Under the pieces are notes generated by a model. That model made no database searches. It was not told the DNA's origin and saw nothing but the letters and a program-made list of their open reading frames with translations. 64,000 nt of DNA, taken from assembly GCA_016186995.1 (NCBI GenBank), contig JACPKQ010000024.1, forward strand, positions 9,489 through 73,488, written 5' to 3'. Each line of letters opens with the position of its first letter. Within the stretch, counting starts at the first letter, position 1. Shown here one piece after another: positions 54,571 to 63,165 of this stretch. Source of the DNA: Deltaproteobacteria bacterium (lineage in GTDB: Bacteria; Bdellovibrionota; JACOXK01). The translations under genes and the position numbers were made by a program.

Positions 54571-55203
54571 ATGAGTAAAAATAGGTTTTTTACTATGAGA
54601 ATAAAAATCATAACTATCATGTGCGCTCTCTCACTGTGGAGTTGCACTAAACCTACAAAAACTATACTGCAAATAGGAACCGAAAGAGGAATCGACGAAT
54701 CTAAAGTTCAGATTTCTCACACTGATGAGTTTAGGCGTACAAATGCTCATGGACATGAATATTTCAAAAACCGAGCACTCTGTGCAGAATGTCATGGACA
54801 TAGTTTTGAAGGCGGGAAAGCTGAAGTCTCTTGTAAAGACTGTCATGATTATCCGCATCCTCACAAATGGGCACTACCCGAAAACCATGGGAAAGCTTAT
54901 TTAGAAAGTATCCCTCCATCAGGTGAAGATGAGGGAAATCCTTCACTATGTTTAAAATGCCATGGTCGGAATAGTCATCTTAAAGAAGTAAACCCAGAAG
55001 AGTTTGTTTCTTGTTCTACATGCCACGCTCCTATTCCGCACACATGGAGTCTTCATGGAAAATATGCTCGACGATACCTGGGCAAATGTACCATTTGTCA
55101 TAAAGATCAAAAACGACTCATGCCTAATTATGAAGGCAATGGGTGTTACGGTTGTCACAAACCGGGTACAACTCCAACAATGCAATTTCCTCTAGATGAA
55201 TAA
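54571..55203 (+). CDS. Hexaheme c-type cytochrome lipoprotein
   Basis: 210 residues (an ATG at 54595 is equally plausible and begins the signal peptide directly). The lipobox SLWSC anchors it to a membrane. Six CxxCH heme sites: CAECH, CKDCH, CLKCH, CSTCH, CTICH and CYGCH, most followed by a His-rich segment able to supply distal ligands (DYPHPHKW, APIPHTWSLHG). Spacing is unlike tetraheme c3 or NrfB as far as I can judge. It should transfer electrons at the periplasmic side or outer membrane. First gene of the cytochrome region; the next gene is convergent. Confidence 0.9.
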   Translation: MSKNRFFTMRIKIITIMCALSLWSCTKPTKTILQIGTERGIDESKVQISHTDEFRRTNAHGHEYFKNRALCAECHGHSFEGGKAEVSCKDCHDYPHPHKWALPENHGKAYLESIPPSGEDEGNPSLCLKCHGRNSHLKEVNPEEFVSCSTCHAPIPHTWSLHGKYARRYLGKCTICHKDQKRLMPNYEGNGCYGCHKPGTTPTMQFPLDE

Positions 55204-55204
55204 T

Positions 55205-55708
55205 TTAATTCACAACAATAATACTTGCAACGTGTTCACTTAATGAAGCCGTACCAATAAGCTTCCAAGTTGAAGGAATATTATCAATACCTTCTTTAAC
55301 AAGACCTAAAATTTCATCCATTGAGGCCCCTACTTTATAAATATTTCCAGAAAACATACGATCTGCCTCTGTTGCATTGGCTACCACAACAAAATACCAC
55401 TTATGAATGGGTCCCTCGAGTTTATAAATAACCGAAATTTGGGAAGGTGTGTTTTCACGATCTACAGCAACCATAGTTTGTTCTTTTGAAAGATAAATCT
55501 TCTGCTCTAAAAGAGGTTTATCCAGATCTATTTGAATTGAAGTAAAAACTCCACTTTCAAAAAGAAGACTCATAACCCCTGTCACAGGCCCTTTATGCAT
55601 GACTTTTGGATTTAATGCGAACGGACCCTCAAAACCTGGCGCTAACTCTGCATAAGCTAGACTCGTAACGAACAAAAACAGCGACACAACATAGGATACC
55701 CTTTTCAT
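55205..55708 (-). CDS. Small exported protein of unknown function
   Basis: 167 residues. A signal peptide (about 1-20, ending LAYA) and AAGGAGG before the start. The mature part is beta-rich (VTGVMSLLFESGVFTSIQID, SVIYKLEGPIHKWYFVVVAN) and ends in a short helical segment plus SEHVASIIVVN. No CxxCH, so not a cytochrome, yet it lies inside the cytochrome region and shares an upstream regulatory dyad (55778-55789) with the decaheme gene. Could be an assembly or accessory protein. Confidence 0.75.
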   Translation of the reverse strand: MKRVSYVVSLFLFVTSLAYAELAPGFEGPFALNPKVMHKGPVTGVMSLLFESGVFTSIQIDLDKPLLEQKIYLSKEQTMVAVDRENTPSQISVIYKLEGPIHKWYFVVVANATEADRMFSGNIYKVGASMDEILGLVKEGIDNIPSTWKLIGTASLSEHVASIIVVN

Positions 55709-55777
55709 AACCTACCTCCTTATAGTTGAAGTATGTCTTACTGTTTAAATAGTGAGATATATAAAAGAAAACATACA

Positions 55778-55789
55778 TGACATAGATCA
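55778..55789. promoter_or_regulatory. CRP/FNR-type dyad, copy 1
   Basis: TGACATAGATCA, fitting TGA-N6-TCA, between the divergent genes at 55708 and 55862. The same motif lies at 60220-60231. Confidence 0.45.
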
Positions 55790-55861
55790 GTAATTTAAAA
55801 AGAAAATATGTTAATGTGAGCTTCCATTGATAAGTATATGATACTGCTACCTTAAATATTT

Positions 55862-57064
55862 ATGAAAATTTTGAAGTTTTTTTTATTTTTATTTTGGACT
55901 CTGGGACTGGGTGAACTCTTATCAACAACTCCTCCTGCCAATACAAAAAAAATGGATTATAAAACGTGTGCAACTTCTCAATGCCATTCAGAAATTTATA
56001 ATATTCAATATCCACATAGCCCCATTAAAGCAGGCGGGTGCAACCTGTGCCATGAACCCATTCTAAAAACACACACATTTAAATTATTCTCGAATTCACG
56101 AAAAATGTGCACGGACTGTCATGATGATTTTGTAAAAGAAAATTTTGGGAAAAAAGACAATAAATACACACTCAAAACTGATACAGAACTTTTTTCTGCA
56201 CATGCCATTGATGATTTATTAAAAGATAAAAAATTCTTGAGCACAGACCTTACACTCTACAATGGCACATTTGAATGCCTTACGTGTCATGATCCCCATG
56301 GCACAAATCAAGTACGCCTCTTGAGACCTATTAAAAACAAAGGACAAGAACCTGCCCTCTGTTACACATGTCATGAAAACAAATTCACCCCCAATCTCCA
56401 CACCATGGGAAAAGATCAATGTTTTGAATGTCATGGTTTTCACAGAAACAAACTTCAAACCCCTTTAATTAAATTCGAGAAAGAAGGTGCAGACATTGTC
56501 TGCATGGAGTGTCATAAAGAGAAAAAAGCTTTACTCAAGGCAAAACATGATTCTTCTACTTGGTCTGAAGAAGTTAAAAAACATGCACAAAAATTTTTTA
56601 AACAGCCTGAGAAAATATTTACACCTTGTCAAAGTTGTCACAGTGTTCACGATAGTGCACACAAGGGCTCTCTTCTCGTTTCAAAAAAATCTTCTGAAAA
56701 ACTCTATCGAATTGATACGTTCTGCTTAGAATGCCATAAAAACTCTGAAGCAAAAAATATCACACAAATTCCACATTATTTTCAACACAGATCTATTCTC
56801 ATATCTTCTATTAAGGACCCCTCTTCTGATAAGGAAATTACACCTAGATTCTACTCTCATCTTGGTGAAAGGGTGAAGGATCCACTTGAACCTATGCATT
56901 TAAGCTGTGCAACTTGCCATAATCCTCATGAGAAATCTCAGAAATATCTCACTTCAAGTGAAAAAACACTTAAATTTTGTGCAACTTGCCATGGGCAAGA
57001 AGCATATAGACTTTATACAAAATTTCATACTTTTAAAAAGAGAGAAAAAAATGGAAAAAAATAA
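55862..57064 (+). CDS. Decaheme c-type cytochrome with an extra CX4CH site
   Basis: 400 residues. Signal peptide about 1-22. Ten CxxCH motifs: CNLCH, CTDCH, CLTCH, CYTCH, CFECH, CMECH, CQSCH, CLECH and CATCH twice. Before them CATSQCH (near residue 38) has four residues between the cysteines, a spacing known in some multiheme cytochromes that bind heme unusually. Paired modules CxxCHxPHG/CHNPHEKS recall doubled-CXXCH domains. Periplasmic electron carrier. Its stop overlaps the next start by 14 bases, so it forms an operon with the tetraheme and NrfD genes. Confidence 0.92.
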   Translation: MKILKFFLFLFWTLGLGELLSTTPPANTKKMDYKTCATSQCHSEIYNIQYPHSPIKAGGCNLCHEPILKTHTFKLFSNSRKMCTDCHDDFVKENFGKKDNKYTLKTDTELFSAHAIDDLLKDKKFLSTDLTLYNGTFECLTCHDPHGTNQVRLLRPIKNKGQEPALCYTCHENKFTPNLHTMGKDQCFECHGFHRNKLQTPLIKFEKEGADIVCMECHKEKKALLKAKHDSSTWSEEVKKHAQKFFKQPEKIFTPCQSCHSVHDSAHKGSLLVSKKSSEKLYRIDTFCLECHKNSEAKNITQIPHYFQHRSILISSIKDPSSDKEITPRFYSHLGERVKDPLEPMHLSCATCHNPHEKSQKYLTSSEKTLKFCATCHGQEAYRLYTKFHTFKKREKNGKK

Positions 57065-57563
57065 ATTTTTCTACATTTTTTCATATATAACAACCTGCTT
57101 TTTTGGTGTTACTCTTTACGCAACATCCATTCAACTCACAGAACGACCCCTCCCTAAAAGATATAATGAATGTCAACACTGCCATTTACAAAAACAAAAG
57201 CGCTTTGTTCCAGCTACGAAAAAAACTGTTCGAGAACACTCAGATAAAAAGCTGAAACATGGAAACATTGAGATGTCCTGTAACCATTGTCATGATATTG
57301 CACATCGAAACTATTTGCGTTCTACCCCTTCACACCCTGCTTCTTTTGAAAACTCTTCCCCAGTGTGTGCGCAATGTCATGAAGATCGACATAAAGATTG
57401 GAAAAATGGAATTCACGGGCATCGCATAGGCGAGTGGAACGGAAACCAAATCCAATTCCACTGTATCGACTGTCACAACCCACACAATGTTTCATTTAAA
57501 AAAATGGAGGCTCGTCCTGCACCTCACAAACCACACTGTTGTGGAAAAACAAAGGAGAAGTAA
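57051..57563 (+). CDS. Tetraheme c-type cytochrome A (paired with NrfD-type gene)
   Basis: 170 residues from the ATG at 57051; the frame extends upstream into the decaheme gene. Signal peptide about 1-24. Four heme sites: CQHCH, CNHCH, CAQCH and CIDCH. The C-terminal half (DWKNGIHGHRIGEWNGNQIQ, then CHNPHNVSFKKMEARPAPH) is clearly paralogous to the tetraheme protein encoded at 59666-60181. It probably accepts electrons from, or donates them to, the membrane protein encoded next, to which it is coupled by a TAATG overlap. Confidence 0.92.
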   Translation: MEKNKFFYIFSYITTCFFGVTLYATSIQLTERPLPKRYNECQHCHLQKQKRFVPATKKTVREHSDKKLKHGNIEMSCNHCHDIAHRNYLRSTPSHPASFENSSPVCAQCHEDRHKDWKNGIHGHRIGEWNGNQIQFHCIDCHNPHNVSFKKMEARPAPHKPHCCGKTKEK

Positions 57564-58792
57564 TGTTTACATACATACAATTTTGGTTAAAAATGATCGG
57601 TTGCGCACTTACAGGCAATCGCACTTATTATAGCTGGCTAGGCTTCCTATCTATTCTTATTCTGTTTGGTCTTGTAGCTTTTGTGAACCAACTTATGAAT
57701 GGGTTTGTTGTTACAAACTTATCCAATCATGTCAGCTGGGGAGCTTATATTGCAAACTTCACTTATCTTGTGGGTGTGGCTGCAGCAGCAGTATTGCTCG
57801 TCTTTCCTTCTTATGTCTACCATAAAGAAGAGCTCAAAGAGGTGGTTCTTTTAGGAGAGCTCTTGGCAGTCTCTGCCATGCTCATGTGTTTACTATTTAT
57901 CCTTGCAGATTTAGGTAGACCTGATCACTTTTGGCACATTCTTCCTGTCATTGGTGAGCTCAACTTTCCTATTTCTATTTTAGCTTGGGATGTTGTGGTT
58001 TTAAATGTGTATCTGATTCTCAACCTCTTCATACCGGGATACATTCTTTATCGAAGATATATTGGGAAAGCACCGGCTGGAAAACATTATTTACCCTTTG
58101 TTTATATTTCTATTGTTTGGGCCATTAGCATTCATACCGTAACAGCTTTCCTCTATGTCGGATTGGGAGGGCGCCCCTTTTGGAATGCCGCTATTTTAGC
58201 ACCTCGTTTTTTGATCAGCGCTTTTGCAGGAGGCCCAGCCATTCTTCTCATCATCTTTCATTACATAAAAAAATATACGGATATGAAAGTAAGCACTTAT
58301 GTGAGTGGTTATCTTAAAATGGTTATGGTGTATGCCCTCACAGCCAATTTATTTTTATTAGGTTGTGAAATTTATAAAGAATATTATACGCAAAGTCTCC
58401 ATGTTGCCTCAATGAATTATCTTTTTTTTGGACTTCATGGTCATCACATGCTGGTCGGTTATATCTGGTCAGCCATTGTTATGGAAATTGTGGCCCTCAT
58501 AGTACTTTACACACCCAAACTTCGAGATAACTGGAAAATACTCCGCATAGCGTGTGTGTTTGTAATACTAGGTATTTGGGTTGAAAAAGGCATGGGTCTT
58601 TTGATTCCAGGGTTTATTCCTTCTCCTTTAGGAGACATTGTAGAATACACCCCTTCCCTTAATGAATTCTTTGTTTGTCTTGGCATTTGGGCTTTTGGAG
58701 CGCTGGCTTTTACAACAATGGCAAAGGTTTCTATCTCAATAGAATTAGGAAAATTAAAGCATGAAAAGGAAATACCTCAGTCACTGACATAA
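57563..58792 (+). CDS. NrfD/PsrC-family quinone-interacting membrane protein
   Basis: 409 residues from the ATG at 57563 (AAAGGAGAAG upstream; the frame also opens at 57539). About ten membrane helices, the long form found in HybB/DsrP/HmcC/QrcD-type proteins. SNHVSWGAYIANFTYLVGVA and ADLGRPDHFWHILPV contain the family's quinone-site residues, and EKGMGLLIPGFIPSPLGDIV with YTPSLNEFFVCLGIWAFGA the C-terminal signature. It has no heme and exchanges electrons with a periplasmic ferredoxin, the gene for which lies tail to tail on the other strand, overlapping by 16 bases. Confidence 0.93.
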   Translation: MFTYIQFWLKMIGCALTGNRTYYSWLGFLSILILFGLVAFVNQLMNGFVVTNLSNHVSWGAYIANFTYLVGVAAAAVLLVFPSYVYHKEELKEVVLLGELLAVSAMLMCLLFILADLGRPDHFWHILPVIGELNFPISILAWDVVVLNVYLILNLFIPGYILYRRYIGKAPAGKHYLPFVYISIVWAISIHTVTAFLYVGLGGRPFWNAAILAPRFLISAFAGGPAILLIIFHYIKKYTDMKVSTYVSGYLKMVMVYALTANLFLLGCEIYKEYYTQSLHVASMNYLFFGLHGHHMLVGYIWSAIVMEIVALIVLYTPKLRDNWKILRIACVFVILGIWVEKGMGLLIPGFIPSPLGDIVEYTPSLNEFFVCLGIWAFGALAFTTMAKVSISIELGKLKHEKEIPQSLT

Positions 58793-59673
58793 TAAAAAAA
58801 CTGAGGAATAGTATTAAGCTCTTCTTTTAATACGAAAGTATGTTTTTCTTTTAAAATTTTATAAACATCACTTGTGGGGTCTAAAATATTTCCAAATTTC
58901 CTAGCCCCTGTTGGACAGGCTTCTAAACATGCTGGGTAACGTCCTTGTCGAGTGCGGTGTAAGCAAAACGTACACTTTTCCATAACACCTCGAGGACGAA
59001 TACGGTTACTCAAATAACTCTGATTTGGATTTATCTCATCTTGTGGAATTTTTGGATCTGCAAAATTAAAACTTCGTGCTTCATAAGGGCACGCAACCTG
59101 ACAGTAACGACAACCAATGCACCAGTCATAATCAATCACTACAATACCGTCTACTTCCTTCCAGGTTGCCTTAACCGGACACACTTTCACACAAGGGGGA
59201 TTGTCACATTGATTACATTGAACAGGCATGTAATATTTATTTTTTTTAGGAACCTCTCCCTCATAATATCTATTTCCCTTTTCTAAATTGAGTGTTCCTC
59301 GATCAATCTCTAAAACTTTAATATATTGAATTTGAGGATCTCTACTTTGATTATTTTCTTTTACACACGCTTCAACACATTTTCGATTTCCATTACACAA
59401 AGATAAATTTAAAGCATAGGCGAATTTAACCCCTGGAATGGGTTGAGGATCAGAAACAGTCGCATCCACTTTATATTCATTTTTAATTTCTCTCTTGATT
59501 CTTGAAAAAACTTTTTTCTTATCTTCCGAGGTCATTTTTTTATAATGTTTTTGAAAAAAATTCTCCCATGATAACCCACCCACAGCAAAAGCTGGAAGTG
59601 AACTCGAAGCAGTGGCCGCAGCACCCAGAGCTGTAAGACCTTTTAAAAATGTTCTTCGTTTAATATCAGTCAT
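58777..59673 (-). CDS. Tat-exported four-cluster ferredoxin (NrfC/DsrO/HmcB type)
   Basis: 298 residues from the ATG at 59673 (GGGGGAG upstream). A twin-arginine signal, RRTFLKGLTALGAAATASS, sends the folded protein to the periplasm. Sixteen Cys form four 4Fe-4S sites: CNGNRKCVEAC, CNQCDNPPCVKVCP, CIGCRYCQVACP and CTFCLHRTRQGRYPACLEAC. Such subunits bridge an NrfD-type protein and cytochromes or a catalytic subunit. It overlaps the upstream tetraheme gene by eight bases and the convergent NrfD gene by 16. Confidence 0.95.
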   Translation of the reverse strand: MTDIKRRTFLKGLTALGAAATASSSLPAFAVGGLSWENFFQKHYKKMTSEDKKKVFSRIKREIKNEYKVDATVSDPQPIPGVKFAYALNLSLCNGNRKCVEACVKENNQSRDPQIQYIKVLEIDRGTLNLEKGNRYYEGEVPKKNKYYMPVQCNQCDNPPCVKVCPVKATWKEVDGIVVIDYDWCIGCRYCQVACPYEARSFNFADPKIPQDEINPNQSYLSNRIRPRGVMEKCTFCLHRTRQGRYPACLEACPTGARKFGNILDPTSDVYKILKEKHTFVLKEELNTIPQFFYYVSD

Positions 59674-60181
59674 GGGCTCCCCCTTTTTTATGCAAAGATG
59701 GGTAATGTGGCGCTGGTCTTGATTGCATAGGTTTAAATTTTGGATTGTGTGCGTCATGGCATTGTGTACAAGCAAACTTTTTTTGTTCCATATTCCATCC
59801 TCCACTTTGAAATCCATGCATATTATCTTTCCACTTTTTGTACCTCAGTCCATGACACTGTCCACAGAGCTGAGTTGCATTATTGTAATTTTGAACAATG
59901 CCATCTAGCATCACAAGTCGATCTGGATTTTCACGATCATGACATAAAAAACAATTTGTAATCTCTGTCATATGTTTGTATGTAAACTCTGTATGTTTTT
60001 TCATTTTTTCAAAATCTGCATGTGTAAATTTTTTCTTATGACTTAATTCCTTTCGATGTTCATGACATCTTGAGCAAGGATAAAGTTCAATATATCCCTC
60101 GCGAGGAACAACCGTAATCTCTGCAAACCCCTTTAAGGAAAAAAGTACTGACACAATCATAGACAAGATAATTGTAACCAT
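59666..60181 (-). CDS. Tetraheme c-type cytochrome B (paired with ferredoxin gene)
   Basis: 171 residues with a signal peptide (about 1-20). Four heme sites: CSRCH, CFLCH, CGQCH and CTQCH. KWKDNMHGFQSGGWNMEQKK, then CHDAHNPKFKPMQSRPAPHY, align with tetraheme A (57051). It resembles the small tetraheme subunits of Cbc-type quinone oxidoreductases described in Geobacter (from memory). The stop overlaps the ferredoxin start, so the two are made together. Confidence 0.92.
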   Translation of the reverse strand: MVTIILSMIVSVLFSLKGFAEITVVPREGYIELYPCSRCHEHRKELSHKKKFTHADFEKMKKHTEFTYKHMTEITNCFLCHDRENPDRLVMLDGIVQNYNNATQLCGQCHGLRYKKWKDNMHGFQSGGWNMEQKKFACTQCHDAHNPKFKPMQSRPAPHYPSLHKKGGAHD

Positions 60182-60219
60182 TTTTATCCTTGTACTATCA
60201 TATTTATAATAAAATTAGG

Positions 60220-60231
60220 TGATATAGGTCA
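60220..60231. promoter_or_regulatory. CRP/FNR-type dyad, copy 2
   Basis: TGATATAGGTCA between the divergent genes at 60181 and 60287. A TATGTT at 60255-60260 would put a start site near 60267, with the dyad centred about 41 bases upstream, the classic activator position. Confidence 0.5.
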
Positions 60232-60286
60232 TTTTTTACAATAAGATTTCCAACTATGTTGTCTTCCAAAGAAAGCTTTTTGACCT

Positions 60287-62317
60287 ATGAAACTAAGATT
60301 TACGATATTTTTGTTTCTCATCACCATTTCAGATATTCACGCAGATGAATCTATTCAAGCAAAACTCATCTATGAAACAAATATTTCAGGTCCATCTATC
60401 GTTGAATTATGCAATAATGTCCTTTGGATTTATAGCGTTGGGGAAAAAGAGCTTTGGTCTCTCAATCCACTTACCGGAACTGCACTTACAAAAATACCCT
60501 TATTAAAGTTAAAAATAACAGGCACTCTCACGGCATTGGGATGCAAAAAAAATCTATTATTAGCAGCCTCGTACCATAAAGACACGAGACACGTTTTTTT
60601 TCATACTTTTTCTGATTCTTTCACAGCAACACAGTCAACCCTTTTAGATTCTTCTTTTGTCAAAGATATTTTTTGTAATGAATCAACATGTTATGTCATT
60701 CGAGATCAGATTTATTCAAGTCAAAACTTGCGTCAATGGGTTCAAGTTCCCATCCAACATTCTGCAGACATTCCTAAACGGCCGTCAAAAGGCAGCCATT
60801 ATTTTTCAAACTGGCAGGATCAGTTTCTTGTTGCACAAGGAAGTTATTTTAGAGGTGTTGCGATGCCCAACAATAATTTGCTTCTTCTGGATACTGTCCG
60901 TGCTGCGGTTGTAACACACTCGAGAGACCATTCAGAAAAATGGGAATCGTGGGGATTTAGAAGAGGGAACCTCCTTTTTCCAAAAGGGTTTGCCCTTTTA
61001 AAAAACGACCTACTTGCCATTTCGGACACTGGATTAAAATTAATATCATTCTTTAATAAAGAAGGGCGCTATTTCGGAAGTTTTGGAGCCAATGGTCAAA
61101 ATTTTCGATTTCGTCACCCTCTTGATATCGCAACAAGAAATAACACTCTTTATGTGATAGATTTTTTAGACAATAAACTTTTTGCATTCGACATTGAAGT
61201 AAAAATAGAAGCAAAAGAAAATTTATCCTCTTTAGATATTCATGAAAATCTATTTCGCCATCCTGATGTCATCAATCACTTCTCTGAAACACGTTGTCTT
61301 AATTGCCATGACGGATTAGAAACATATAATCTAGAACGATTTCTCAATATTAAAGGGCGCCATCACCACCCACTTCATAAAGAAGTAAAGCAAGAAACCA
61401 AACTACCTCTGTGGACTGGGAAGAAAGTGGATTGTTTCTCATGCCACCACCCACACCATCAATCAGGAAAAGGAAAAATAGTAAATCAATTTGGAAATAT
61501 CACAACTGTTGAAAAACTACCCTTTCAATTACGCACATCTATTCCAGAACTGTGTCTAGAGTGCCATAAAGAAAAAGGCCTTAAGAATGAGAATCACTTT
61601 CACATTAAAAAAGATAAACTAACAAAAATAAAAGCTGAACAAGTTATTTCTTGTACTCAATGTCATAAAATGCACCAGGCAGAAAATCACCTTTTAAAAA
61701 AGGGCGTTGTGCAACTGTGTACAACGTGCCATGGACAATCACAAATTCCACAAAGCCATCCTATTATAACTCAAAACGAAAAAGTAACGTGTATTTCATG
61801 TCACTCACCACACGGAACAAAAAAAGAATTTCATTTTGCAAGACACAGTAATAAAGACGCTCAAGTTTGTTTAAGTTGTCATAAAGAAAAAAAAGAAGCT
61901 CTGGGTATGGTGGCTCACTTGAAGGTTGACCCAAAAGTAGATATTCGAAAATGGCCAGGAGCAGAGGTTGTTTGCCTCAAATGCCACCACCCTCACGACA
62001 CAAAACCTCGCACAAGCAGCCTGTGTATTTCTTGCCATAAAGATCGTGTGACTGCACATCACGAAAAAAATGTAGCTCTTCTGTACAAACGAACTGGGCT
62101 TCCTCTACCTGAAGATATTACACTCGAAGATGGAAAAATATCTTGTGCAACTTGTCATGACCCTCACAATGTTGCCCAATTAGAAAAATATTTACGCCCA
62201 CGACGTGAGGCGGTTAAAGCAATGTGTACAACGTGCCATAGCAAAGAAAACATGGATGGGCGTTTTAACGATTATCACAAACGACAAAAAAATATTCAAA
62301 AAGGAAAAACAATATGA
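60287..62317 (+). CDS. Beta-propeller-like and undecaheme cytochrome fusion
   Basis: 676 residues. Signal peptide about 1-19. The N-terminal ~300 residues form repeated four-strand units resembling NHL/YVTN-like propellers (ALLKNDLLAISDTGLKLISF, RHPLDIATRNNTLYVIDFLD). From about 330 to the end come eleven CxxCH sites: CLNCH, CFSCH, CLECH, CTQCH, CTTCH, CISCH, CLSCH, CLKCH, CISCH, CATCH and CTTCH, many as CHxPH pairs. A propeller on a heme wire suggests docking to a partner, a surface or a substrate. ATGA overlap with the 38-residue gene that follows. Confidence 0.9.
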   Translation: MKLRFTIFLFLITISDIHADESIQAKLIYETNISGPSIVELCNNVLWIYSVGEKELWSLNPLTGTALTKIPLLKLKITGTLTALGCKKNLLLAASYHKDTRHVFFHTFSDSFTATQSTLLDSSFVKDIFCNESTCYVIRDQIYSSQNLRQWVQVPIQHSADIPKRPSKGSHYFSNWQDQFLVAQGSYFRGVAMPNNNLLLLDTVRAAVVTHSRDHSEKWESWGFRRGNLLFPKGFALLKNDLLAISDTGLKLISFFNKEGRYFGSFGANGQNFRFRHPLDIATRNNTLYVIDFLDNKLFAFDIEVKIEAKENLSSLDIHENLFRHPDVINHFSETRCLNCHDGLETYNLERFLNIKGRHHHPLHKEVKQETKLPLWTGKKVDCFSCHHPHHQSGKGKIVNQFGNITTVEKLPFQLRTSIPELCLECHKEKGLKNENHFHIKKDKLTKIKAEQVISCTQCHKMHQAENHLLKKGVVQLCTTCHGQSQIPQSHPIITQNEKVTCISCHSPHGTKKEFHFARHSNKDAQVCLSCHKEKKEALGMVAHLKVDPKVDIRKWPGAEVVCLKCHHPHDTKPRTSSLCISCHKDRVTAHHEKNVALLYKRTGLPLPEDITLEDGKISCATCHDPHNVAQLEKYLRPRREAVKAMCTTCHSKENMDGRFNDYHKRQKNIQKGKTI

Positions 62318-62430
62318 AATGGGTTCTGTTTCAAATTGTAGGTTTATGCTTAGGTATTTCTATTGGCGCCTTTCTTATCTTTCATATTTTATTTCTCTAT
62401 CGTGTTTTACCTCATGGAGGACTTTTTTAA
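62314..62430 (+). CDS. 38-residue single-helix membrane protein
   Basis: AAAGGAAAA precedes the ATG, which overlaps the cytochrome stop as ATGA. The sequence is MKWVLFQIVGLCLGISIGAF, then a hydrophobic continuation and a short RVLPHGGLF tail: one transmembrane helix of about 22 residues. Its stop is two bases before the next start. Size and position recall the small membrane subunits that stabilise respiratory complexes; the precise role is unknown. Confidence 0.8.
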   Translation: MKWVLFQIVGLCLGISIGAFLIFHILFLYRVLPHGGLF

Positions 62431-62432
62431 AT

Positions 62433-63164
62433 ATGCGCCTTCCATGGAAAAGTATAAAAAAATTTATGTGGGCACTTCTACCGGCAATGATAATAGGTAT
62501 TTTCATAGGAACCTATCCTGGATACAAAGCCTACGAATATATGTGGAAGGATGCAAAATTTTGCATGACGTGTCACCAACATGATTATGCCAATCAAAGT
62601 TGGAAATCGAGCATACACGGCAGGACAACAACATGCCATGATTGTCACCACCAACCTCTTCGACAGTATGTAGAAGAAATGTATGTTCTCATGACGCAAA
62701 AAGATGTTTTTCCAGTCACCATGAAACACCTTCCCTACGTTACGAAAGATCTGTGTGAAAGTTGTCATGTAAACCATCCACACAGTATTTCTAGTATTTC
62801 TGGCCCCTTTGAAGGAAAGAATTTAGACAAAATTCCTAAAATTGAAAAAACGCGGTTGCACGCTTTACATTTATCAAAAAAAACAGACACCCCACTTCCT
62901 AAATCTCTTCATCTTTTAAAAGATGATACTTCTCATTATGGAAAGTTCGGGCACACAGGCCCGGGGCAAACTCGTGAATCTAAAAAAAGAGGACTCGTGT
63001 GTGTCGACTGCCATGGTGGCATCTCAAATCGTGCTCATAATTTCTCAGCTACTGATGCATCTTGCATCAACTGCCATGAAAAGGTTGCAAAGCATCCCAC
63101 ACCTTTACAAAAAAAGTTCGGGTGCAGAAACTGTCACTTTATTGAGTTTCTTGTAGAAAACTAA
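62433..63164 (+). CDS. Membrane-anchored hexaheme cytochrome, NapC/NirT-like N-terminus
   Basis: 243 residues from the ATG at 62433; the longer frame (62205) runs through two upstream genes. One N-terminal helix (about 10-32, FMWALLPAMIIGIFIGTYPG), then CMTCHQHDYANQSWKSSIHG and TCHDCHHQP, the NapC/NrfH-type order of an anchor and two close hemes with W-x-S-x-H. Further sites: CESCH, CVDCH, CINCH and CRNCH (six total). Such proteins oxidise quinol at the membrane and pass electrons to periplasmic multihemes, here most likely the undecaheme fusion encoded upstream. Confidence 0.9.
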   Translation: MRLPWKSIKKFMWALLPAMIIGIFIGTYPGYKAYEYMWKDAKFCMTCHQHDYANQSWKSSIHGRTTTCHDCHHQPLRQYVEEMYVLMTQKDVFPVTMKHLPYVTKDLCESCHVNHPHSISSISGPFEGKNLDKIPKIEKTRLHALHLSKKTDTPLPKSLHLLKDDTSHYGKFGHTGPGQTRESKKRGLVCVDCHGGISNRAHNFSATDASCINCHEKVAKHPTPLQKKFGCRNCHFIEFLVEN

Positions 63165-63165
63165 A

